Of a DNA stretch of 5,083 bases, positions 1 to 4,199 are shown piece by piece. Each line of letters starts with the position of its first letter. Positions within the stretch are counted from its first letter, which is position 1. The stretch covers positions 1-5,083 of the forward strand of contig JACQSD010000064.1 of NCBI GenBank assembly GCA_016206165.1, written 5' to 3'. The translations under genes were made by a program, and so were the position numbers. Under the pieces are notes generated by a model, which was not told the origin of the DNA, ran no database searches, and saw only the letters and a list, made by a program, of their open reading frames with translations. Origin of the DNA: Candidatus Uhrbacteria bacterium. GTDB taxonomy: Bacteria > Patescibacteriota > Patescibacteriia > JACQSD01.

Positions 1-569
1 AATTTCTCAAAAATAAAAAAATATATACTGTTGTTGATGTCGGCACAGGATCCGGATGTATCATCATCACGCTCGCGGCGCTGGAAAAATCCGGCGAAGC
101 CGGGCCCGGCTCCGCCGGGAATCACCGCTATCACGCCATTGATATTTCTACCAAGGCGCTCACTGTTGCAAAACGAAATGCACAAATACATGGCGTCCAA
201 AACATTCATTTTCACAAGGGAAACCTTCTCGCGCCACTCGTATCAAAGAAAAAACTGCCTCCGCTTCTTATTCTCGCGAATCTCCCGTACGGTCAACCAG
301 TTGATTTCAAAAATCACGCACTCCGTTTTGAACCGCAACTCGCGATCAATGGCGGAAAGGACGGCCTCAATCTTTACAAAAAACTTTTCGTCCAGCTCCA
401 ATCACTGAAAACACCGTGGACGCTCATCGCTGAAATCGACCCGAGACAAGAAAAAATACTTCACACAATACTCCCGCGATTCTTCCCTGCCCGCACGGTC
501 ACGATCACGAAGGACTGGAACAACCGCGCCCGCGTACTTACAGTTGAGTACTTACAGTTGAGTAACTGA
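1..569 (+). CDS. prmC: Peptide chain release factor N5-glutamine methyltransferase (PrmC/HemK), 5'-truncated by window edge
   Basis: The frame is open from the window edge (first full codon at 3) to a TGA at 567-569, giving 188 residues. Seen: a SAM-binding motif I (VVDVGTGSGCI, about residues 11-21), the end of the second Rossmann strand (YHAIDIS), an ANLPYG motif at the position of the family's catalytic (N)PPY, then FEPQLAINGGKDGL and AEIDPRQEKI, which is the usual order in PrmC. Family knowledge: PrmC methylates the glutamine of the GGQ motif in release factors RF1/RF2 in the cytoplasm, using S-adenosylmethionine. The N-terminal helical domain lies outside the window. Oddities: the motif has Leu in place of the first Pro; a ten-residue SGEAGPGSAG insertion (residues 30-39) comes from a 30-bp repeat; and a 14-bp duplication has replaced the original stop and added six residues. 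It converges on the minus-strand gene at 752-1507. NLPY also occurs in KsgA-type rRNA methylases, but the EPQLAINGGKDGL block supports PrmC. Confidence 0.85.
   Translation, partial: FLKNKKIYTVVDVGTGSGCIIITLAALEKSGEAGPGSAGNHRYHAIDISTKALTVAKRNAQIHGVQNIHFHKGNLLAPLVSKKKLPPLLILANLPYGQPVDFKNHALRFEPQLAINGGKDGLNLYKKLFVQLQSLKTPWTLIAEIDPRQEKILHTILPRFFPARTVTITKDWNNRARVLTVEYLQLSN
90..119 (+). repeat. 30-bp near-palindromic in-frame coding repeat, copy 1 (inside prmC)
   Basis: The element reads TCCGGCGAAGCCGG, GC, CCGGCTCCGCCGGG. Each half is nearly the reverse complement of the other. It fills exactly ten codons and encodes SGEAGPGSAG. A second copy, 27 of 30 bases identical and read in the same frame, lies in the rplY gene at 3432-3403 on the minus strand. 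In PrmC proteins the stretch between the end of the motif I helix and the second strand is normally about seven residues. Removing the ten encoded residues restores that length, so this looks like an insertion. It resembles in behaviour, not in sequence, the palindromic elements that insert in-frame in Rickettsia genes. Confidence 0.8.
534..561 (+). repeat. Exact 14-bp tandem duplication at the 3' end of prmC
   Basis: Two perfect copies of GTACTTACAGTTGA lie head to tail at 534-547 and 548-561 and are followed by GTAACTGA. With a single copy the frame would read GTA CTT ACA GTT GAG TAA and end RVLTVE-stop. With two copies the frame skips that TAA and ends at TGA 567-569, adding YLQLSN. The duplication is therefore a visible recent event that changed the protein's C-terminus. 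Confidence 0.9.
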
Positions 570-581
570 GGATGTATAGAG

Positions 582-595
582 AATGCGGCCGCATT
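582..595. other. Perfect 14-bp palindrome (AATGCGGCCGCATT) after prmC
   Basis: This perfect self-complementary sequence lies 12 bases after the prmC stop. It could form a five-pair stem with a GGCC loop and is followed on the + strand by GTTTATAAAT. The stem is short and the T-run poor, so it is at best a weak terminator for prmC. It could equally be a protein-binding palindrome or chance. Confidence 0.35.
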
Positions 596-617
596 GTTTA
601 TAAATCCTTAAATTTCG

Positions 618-674
618 GTAGCCGCAGCCTTTAGGCTGCGGCTGGATTCGTCCCGCAAAAGACGGGACAGCTAC
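618..674. repeat. REP/BIME-like element: two hairpins flanked by GTAG...CTAC
   Basis: GTAG (618-621) is followed by a nine-pair perfect stem (CCGCAGCCT 622-630, loop TT, AGGCTGCGG 633-641), then a linker, then a second stem (GTCCCG 650-655, loop CAAAAGA, CGGGAC 663-668), then AG and CTAC (671-674, the reverse complement of GTAG). Each half is thus a GTAG foot plus a palindrome, in opposite orientations. Known: REP sequences mobilised by RAYT (TnpA-REP, Y1 family) transposases carry a 5' GTAG next to an imperfect palindrome and often occur as inverted pairs (BIMEs). No RAYT gene lies in the window. The element sits between two convergent genes, a usual REP location, and may also help end transcription. 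Confidence 0.6.
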
Positions 675-695
675 CATAATACGGCTGTATACAAT

Positions 696-732
696 GAACC
701 CTCGTTATCCAAACTACGGATAACGAGGGTTC
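696..732 (-). terminator. Strong hairpin after the barrel-like gene; probable (bidirectional) terminator
   Basis: A perfect 15-bp inverted repeat: GAACCCTCGTTATCC at 696-710 and its reverse complement at 718-732, with a seven-base loop (711-717). It starts 19 bases past the stop codon of the minus-strand gene at 752-1507. Neither side has a clean T-run (minus strand continues ATTGTATAC; + strand continues TTCTTCC), so it may need Rho, or may act as an mRNA 3' stabiliser. Position and stem quality favour a terminator. Confidence 0.6.
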
Positions 733-751
733 TTCTTCCTCCAAAAAAACT

Positions 752-1507
752 TCAGAACGCGTACCGGAGGCCGAACGAGACCTCCGTTCGCTGCCCCCGG
801 CCGTCGTGTCCTGCCCGAAGCGGGAACAGACCGACGAACCCGGGGAGGACGAGCTCAGTCCGCTCACCGAGCTTCCATGCGAGCGACATCTCGTAGCGGA
901 GGAAAATCCCCCGAGACCAGTTCTGAATCCCATATCCCTCGAACCCGTCGTCCCACGAGGCGATGAACGCTTGCGTGAGCGTGGCGGAGGAGAGCCCGAA
1001 GGCACCCTGCCACTCGTGGACGACGTGCGGCTGGAGCACGATGGCTCCTTCGCTCACATTCGGGGTTGATACCCAGGCCGTCCGCATGCGAAGGTCCCAG
1101 GACTCCTCGGCCGCCGTGTAGAGGCGAGCGACTCCCCACTCGAGCTTCTGTTCGAAGAGTTCGTCCGAGCCCATGACGTGCACGCCGGTCGAGACGGTGG
1201 TTGCCGTCTCGCAGATCTCTCCCTGCCAGCCGAGCTCGAGGTGTCCCTCCCCGCCCGAAGGCTTGGTGGGAGGCTCGTTCTCTAGTCGGATAGAGAGCCA
1301 GCCGTTGTAGAACACGCCGCTCGAGGCACGCCCGAAGGACTCCTGCCTCACGACCAGCACGCGATGGAGTTCTCGCGACAGGAGCGGGTGAATGTACCCC
1401 TCCTGCACGCGGATGCCCCCCTCCGAGACCGGCCCAGCGGGCGCATCATCCGCGAAGACACTCCCTGACACTCCGAGTGCCAGGACCAGAACCAGCATGT
1501 TCCTCAT
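752..1507 (-). CDS. Secreted, outer-membrane beta-barrel-like protein, family not recognised
   Basis: This encodes 251 residues from the ATG at 1507. I chose that start because AGGGAGA lies upstream at usable spacing and the protein then begins directly with a signal peptide: MRN, a hydrophobic run MLVLVLALGVSGS, then VFA followed by DDAP (cleavage predicted after residue 19). The frame could be extended to a TTG at 1537, but this has no comparable ribosome site and would bury the signal peptide. The mature part is rich in short alternating polar/hydrophobic stretches (FYNGWLSIRLEN, HLELGWQG, GIFLRYEMSLAWKLG, TELVLPGFVGLFPL), with about ten possible strands. It ends EVSFGLRYAF, with a C-terminal Phe and an aromatic at -3, the pattern recognised by the BAM machinery of diderm bacteria. 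Codons are much richer in G/C at third positions than in the neighbours. It has its own promoter and flanking terminators. I cannot name a family; transport, adhesion or an accessory envelope role are all open. Recent transfer is an inference. Confidence 0.75.
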   Translation of the reverse strand: MRNMLVLVLALGVSGSVFADDAPAGPVSEGGIRVQEGYIHPLLSRELHRVLVVRQESFGRASSGVFYNGWLSIRLENEPPTKPSGGEGHLELGWQGEICETATTVSTGVHVMGSDELFEQKLEWGVARLYTAAEESWDLRMRTAWVSTPNVSEGAIVLQPHVVHEWQGAFGLSSATLTQAFIASWDDGFEGYGIQNWSRGIFLRYEMSLAWKLGERTELVLPGFVGLFPLRAGHDGRGQRTEVSFGLRYAF

Positions 1508-1603
1508 GTTCCGTATCTCCCTAAAAAGATCCACCAAAAAGACACAATGAGCGCCTCATCCATGAGGGCCCGCGCAGATCGATATCCGACGATCTGACTT
1601 CCG

Positions 1604-1632
1604 ACCCTACCAAAGAAACGCTCGCATGTCAA
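1604..1632 (-). promoter_or_regulatory. Sigma70-type promoter for the barrel-like gene
   Basis: On the minus strand a perfect -35 TTGACA (1632-1627) is followed after 17 bases by TAGGGT (1609-1604), which keeps the key TA and final T of TATAAT. The leader would be about 90 nt and includes small hairpins (CCTCAT/ATGAGG within 1554-1567) and the AGGGAGA ribosome site just before the ATG at 1507. The promoter sits between the prepilin terminator and the gene, as expected for an independent unit. Confidence 0.6.
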
Positions 1633-1656
1633 GATACTTAAAACGGAGCAAACAAA

Positions 1657-1691
1657 ATCACCCGGAGATGGAGCATCCATCTCCGGGTGAT
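1657..1691 (-). terminator. Intrinsic terminator of the prepilin transcript
   Basis: A perfect 16-bp inverted repeat (1657-1672 and 1676-1691, core CACCCGGAGATGG) has a three-base loop. It begins 13 bases past the prepilin stop codon. On the minus strand it is followed by TTTTGTTTG, overlapping the end of the stem, a recognisable T-tract. It closes the rplY-DUF3048-prepilin group. Confidence 0.85.
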
Positions 1692-1704
1692 GTATAATCA
1701 TGCG

Positions 1705-2211
1705 TTAGTGTTCCTCCGTATTGTGCTTCGCGTTTCTTCCTTGAATACCAAGTTCAAGATAATAGCCAAGCGTATACTTCATACCCTTCTCACTGTAATA
1801 CGTATAGCAGTGTCCTGCTTTATCTGCAGGACTTGCTGGTTTTGTTTCTGGCCACAGCGGATCAGAAATTGGTTGAAGATCAATGGACGCTTTTTTGAAT
1901 TCCACGATGAGCGGGTCATTACTGGGATCATTGGGACCCTTGTATACTCCGGTCACACAAATCTCTGCTGGGTTACCCCCCGCGAGGATGACGGGATATT
2001 TTTGATTCTGTGTTGTCTGAAAGAGGTTCAGCGCTTTCTTTAACGCATCGATGTTCGCAAGTCGCTTTGTATCGCGCGCCCGTGCCTTGAAATAATCAAT
2101 TGAAACGAACGTAATCGAGAGGAGCAGCGCAATAATCGCAACAACGGAAAGAAGTTCAAGAAGGGTAAACCCCTTCGGAACACCTGACATTGGACACCTC
2201 ACATTGGACAT
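1705..2211 (-). CDS. Type IV prepilin / GspG-like pseudopilin
   Basis: 168 residues from the ATG at 2211, 13 bases after the DUF3048 stop. A short leader ends in the class III signal PKG followed by FTLLELLSVVAIIALLLSI: cleavage is expected between Gly14 and Phe15 by a PilD-type peptidase, with the conserved Glu at mature position 5 (Glu19). The hydrophobic helix (15-38) continues into an amphipathic helix (YFKARARDTKRLANIDALKKAL), then a small beta-rich head with the YP and DP motifs usual in GspG-like proteins and two cysteines (85 and 135) that may form a disulfide. Role by family: a subunit of a type IV pilus or pseudopilus, inserted in the cytoplasmic membrane and assembled outside it. 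The start is uncertain: a second ATG at 2190 has GAGGTG just upstream and would leave a shorter leader (MSGVPKG). The 2211 start has no close Shine-Dalgarno. An in-frame extension further upstream, up to 2400, lies inside DUF3048 and is rejected. Major or minor pilin cannot be decided. Confidence 0.85.
   Translation of the reverse strand: MSNVRCPMSGVPKGFTLLELLSVVAIIALLLSITFVSIDYFKARARDTKRLANIDALKKALNLFQTTQNQKYPVILAGGNPAEICVTGVYKGPNDPSNDPLIVEFKKASIDLQPISDPLWPETKPASPADKAGHCYTYYSEKGMKYTLGYYLELGIQGRNAKHNTEEH
2183..2210 (-). repeat. 14-bp imperfect tandem repeat in the prepilin leader codons
   Basis: On the minus strand TGTCCAATGTGAGG (2210-2197) is followed directly by TGTCCAATGTCAGG (2196-2183), 13 of 14 identical. 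Each unit contains part of a possible ATG start and a GAGG/CAGG. The duplication creates the alternative ATG at 2190, preceded by GAGGTG, and affects only the part of the leader before the PKG-F cleavage motif. Confidence 0.8.
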
Positions 2212-2224
2212 AAGCGTATATCGG

Positions 2225-3307
2225 TTATTTGTTGAAAACCTCCTTCGTACTATTATACCGCATTGTGCCAGTCCGTGGAAAGATCTCCACCCACGTCGTC
2301 CCTGCGGTGAGGGAAACCGAGGTTCCATCGCTTGCGACAAGCTGCAACCGTGCATCGGTCGCTTTGTGCCGCCACGAGGCATCAACGCGCGTCCCATCAC
2401 GAAAAATTATCGCTTGCCCACTCCCCAAAAGTGTAATCGCACGTCGACCCACGGTGTCGAGGATCTTCACCGCAGTGGGGATGACGACAATATTCTTTGC
2501 ACGAATCTCTGTGCCGTCTGCATCCAGATGCGGCGCACCAAACTGGGAACGAAAATACGTGTTTGTTGCTCGATCATACGTCCAACGGACTGTGTATGGA
2601 TCTGTAGAAAACACGAGCTCAATGTTTTGTTCGCTCTCCGGACGCGCTTCGAGTAACGGATCGTCAATGAACGTCCAGGTGCTCTCCTGCACCGGCGGGA
2701 TAACCCCACGCACTTTGAGTACATCGCGTGTGAGCGGCAATGTCGTGTAGACATTGTGCGGCGCTTCGCGCGCTTTTGTTCTCCAGAATGATCCACTCTC
2801 AAAAAACTGATCAATGTCAAACCGATCATACTCTTTGCGCACGCGACGGATTGCATCGTCACTCCCTCCGACATGAACAATCGCGGCGCCAAGTTCCTTT
2901 GCCCAATCGAGATAGTATGGACGGAGTGATCGCACTGGACCAATTGCTGTCCCTGTATCCCCTGTTCCATAGAGCGCAAGAAAACGGGTAATTCCCGCTT
3001 CGACCGGCGCTTCAAAAACGAGTTGTGCGCGTGCGACTCCGGATGCTGGGCGCGCGTCGATAAAATTCTCAATCATCACACCAATCGTTGGTAAATGGAC
3101 AAGATCTGGTTCAACCCATACGCCATCGAGAAATCGCCGTGCACGTGGCGACTCGTTTGTCGTTGATTGCACGGGTGGCGGAGTGGATGCAAAAAACAAT
3201 GTACTCAACCACACACCAACCCCAGCCACGACAACAATACAAACAAAAAAGACGACCCCCTGCCACGGGAACCGCCTCCGATTATGTGCGGATAAAAAAC
3301 TCCCCAT
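2225..3307 (-). CDS. DUF3048 (YerB-like) membrane-anchored extracytoplasmic protein
   Basis: 360 residues starting at the ATG at 3307. A basic N-terminus (HNRRRF) precedes one membrane segment (about 16-40), then a Pro/Ser/Thr linker, so the bulk is expected outside the cytoplasmic membrane. The N-terminal DUF3048 domain (about 60-200) shows GVMIENFIDARPASG (76-90), VEAGITRFLALY (102-113), AIGPVRSLRPYY (121-132) and VHVGGSDDA (144-152). The C-terminal DUF3048 domain (about 210-345) ends in SLTAGTTWVEIFP. The length fits the family. Known: DUF3048 proteins include Bacillus YerB. The family is common in Gram-positive bacteria and CPR, and its biochemical role is not settled. Here it lies between rplY and a prepilin, downstream of rodA, so an envelope function is plausible but inferred. 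Unlike YerB it has no lipobox; anchoring is by the helix. No clear Shine-Dalgarno precedes the ATG. The stop at 2225-2227 lies 13 bases before the prepilin start, consistent with cotranscription. Confidence 0.88.
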   Translation of the reverse strand: MGSFLSAHNRRRFPWQGVVFFVCIVVVAGVGVWLSTLFFASTPPPVQSTTNESPRARRFLDGVWVEPDLVHLPTIGVMIENFIDARPASGVARAQLVFEAPVEAGITRFLALYGTGDTGTAIGPVRSLRPYYLDWAKELGAAIVHVGGSDDAIRRVRKEYDRFDIDQFFESGSFWRTKAREAPHNVYTTLPLTRDVLKVRGVIPPVQESTWTFIDDPLLEARPESEQNIELVFSTDPYTVRWTYDRATNTYFRSQFGAPHLDADGTEIRAKNIVVIPTAVKILDTVGRRAITLLGSGQAIIFRDGTRVDASWRHKATDARLQLVASDGTSVSLTAGTTWVEIFPRTGTMRYNSTKEVFNK

Positions 3308-3381
3308 AGTTTCAAAATTTCATTCGCATGGGCGCATTCGCATAGCTGCCGCCGTTCAGGATGCGCTATTCGCATGCCGTA
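3308..3381. repeat. Short intergenic region with three ATTCGCAT repeats
   Basis: The 74 bases between rplY and the DUF3048 gene hold three copies of ATTCGCAT (3322-3329, 3336-3343, 3368-3375). The first two are 14 bases apart, inside 14-mers that match at 11 of 14 positions. The third lies next to a partly complementary GGATGCG (3359-3365), which could form a small stem. I see no convincing terminator or promoter, so read-through from rplY into DUF3048 is likely. The repeats may be slippage products or a binding-site array; their function is unknown. Confidence 0.5.
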
Positions 3382-4125
3382 TTATTTCTTTTTCTTTTTT
3401 TCTCCGGCGGAGCCGGATCCGGCTTCGCCGGATTTCTTCTCTCCCTTCTTCTCTGATGGAGCAGCGTCGCCTTCCTCACCCTCTTCTCCTTCTTTCTTCT
3501 CTTTCTTCCCGACAACCTCAACCTCGGCAACTTTGTCCTTCTCCTCTACTGCCACTGGTGCCACCTCTTCTTCACGTGGAGGCGTCAATGTGACCACAAT
3601 TTCTCCTGGTTGTTCGAGTACGGTAATCGCTGACGGGACATGTAAGTCACGGACGTACACAAAATCATTAAATGTATGCAAGGATGTACAATCAACCTCA
3701 AGTGACGCAATAAGATCCGCAGGAAGACACGTCACTTTAATCTTCGAGAGGTTCTTCACGAGAATGCCACCGAGTTCCTTAATCCCTGGCGCCTCTCCCA
3801 CAAAGACGAGTGGGATTTCTGCGTTAATCTTCTTTGTCATCGTCACGCGGTAGAGATCGACATGATCAACAGCCCCAGACAGCGGGTTATAAGCAACATC
3901 ATGAATGAGTGCTTTGACCGGCGCGCTGCCCTCAATCGATACGTCGATCAACGTGCTTTCTCCGGCAGTACGATAGAGATGCGTAAACTCACGCTCAGCG
4001 AGTGTTAATGATTCTGGGGCTGCCTCGCCACCATAAATAACCGCAGGTATTTTCCGCTCCTGTAGTAACAGATGTGCCTTTGGCTCACCAACGATTCTTT
4101 TTTGTGCCTGAAGTGTGGCAGTCAT
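3382..4125 (-). CDS. rplY: Large-subunit ribosomal protein bL25 (TL5/CTC form)
   Basis: 247 residues. The N-terminus (LQAQKR, then RKIPAVIYGG at 24-33) is the 5S rRNA-binding L25 domain (about 1-93). A TL5-type C-terminal beta domain follows (about 98-183: INAEIPLVFVGEAPGIKELGG, then LEVDCTSLHTFNDFVYVRDL and EIVVTLTPP). Role by family: it binds 5S rRNA in the large ribosomal subunit; CTC homologues are also general-stress proteins. From about residue 184 there is a low-complexity tail of Glu, Lys, Val and Gly ending KKKKK, and the tail holds a second copy of the SGEAG(P/S)GSAG peptide (232-241). AGGG lies only one base before the ATG, so there is no normally spaced Shine-Dalgarno. Those bases are also in the long stem of the leader. 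The gene follows rodA and a promoter in the gap, and is 74 bases ahead of the DUF3048 gene. Confidence 0.93.
   Translation of the reverse strand: MTATLQAQKRIVGEPKAHLLLQERKIPAVIYGGEAAPESLTLAEREFTHLYRTAGESTLIDVSIEGSAPVKALIHDVAYNPLSGAVDHVDLYRVTMTKKINAEIPLVFVGEAPGIKELGGILVKNLSKIKVTCLPADLIASLEVDCTSLHTFNDFVYVRDLHVPSAITVLEQPGEIVVTLTPPREEEVAPVAVEEKDKVAEVEVVGKKEKKEGEEGEEGDAAPSEKKGEKKSGEAGSGSAGEKKKKK
3403..3432 (-). repeat. 30-bp near-palindromic in-frame coding repeat, copy 2 (inside rplY)
   Basis: Read on the coding strand it is TCCGGCGAAGCCGG, AT, CCGGCTCCGCCGGA, encoding SGEAGSGSAG as ten whole codons (residues 232-241 of bL25). It differs from the prmC copy at three positions only: the two central bases and the last. 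The flanks on both sides are A-rich Lys codons, also true on the 5' side of the prmC copy, which is preceded by AAA. The repeat is far more GC-rich than the surrounding tail. Confidence 0.8.
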
Positions 4126-4159
4126 ACCCTGTAGTGAAACTTCGCCTGATCCGTATGGA

Positions 4160-4195
4160 TCAACTGACGAACATCGTCTGTATCATGCTGACCAT
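4160..4195 (-). CDS. Possible leader peptide (uORF) MVSMIQTMFVS
   Basis: An 11-codon frame starts at ATG 4195 with GGGGG four bases upstream and ends in a TGA (4162-4160) that overlaps the first bases of the UGAUCC hairpin next to the main stem. Three of eleven residues are Met. If translated, ribosomes here would disturb the internal hairpins and might control opening of the stem that covers the rplY start. It is short enough to be chance, and the same bases look like a -10 box. Confidence 0.2.
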   Translation of the reverse strand: MVSMIQTMFVS

Positions 4196-4199
4196 TATA
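4194..4199 (-). promoter_or_regulatory. Possible secondary -10 box (TATAAT) for rplY
   Basis: A consensus TATAAT lies about 70 bases before the rplY ATG on the minus strand. The expected -35 position holds only weak matches (for example TGTAGA at 16 bases) and there is no extended -10 TG. A transcript from here would lack the 5' half of the long stem and would escape any control by it. Confidence 0.3.

Noticed and set aside
31..408. + strand frame overlapping prmC
   Set aside because: The frame starting at base 3 carries the full PrmC motif series; this one shows none and stops inside it.
631..1005. Minus-strand frame with Ser/Arg-rich protein over the barrel-like gene and the REP-like region
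   Set aside because: Arg/Ser/Gly-rich translation typical of a GC-rich shadow frame; it crosses the terminator hairpin and the BIME-like repeat.
1508..1537. Upstream TTG start for the barrel-like gene
   Set aside because: The ATG at 1507 has AGGGAGA upstream and opens straight into a signal peptide; the extension would put ten polar residues ahead of it without a better ribosome site.
1504..1701. 65-codon minus-strand frame in the gap between the prepilin and the barrel-like gene
   Set aside because: It covers the terminator stem, promoter and leader, shows no domain and no ribosome site fitting its start.
2212..2400. N-terminal extension of the prepilin frame
   Set aside because: It overlaps the end of DUF3048 in another frame, and prepilin leaders are short; the class III cleavage site fits a start at 2211 or 2190.
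2467..3072. 201-codon open frame on the minus strand in another frame of the DUF3048 gene
   Set aside because: It lies wholly inside a gene with many conserved DUF3048 motifs, shows no recognisable domain, and is explained by frame shadow.
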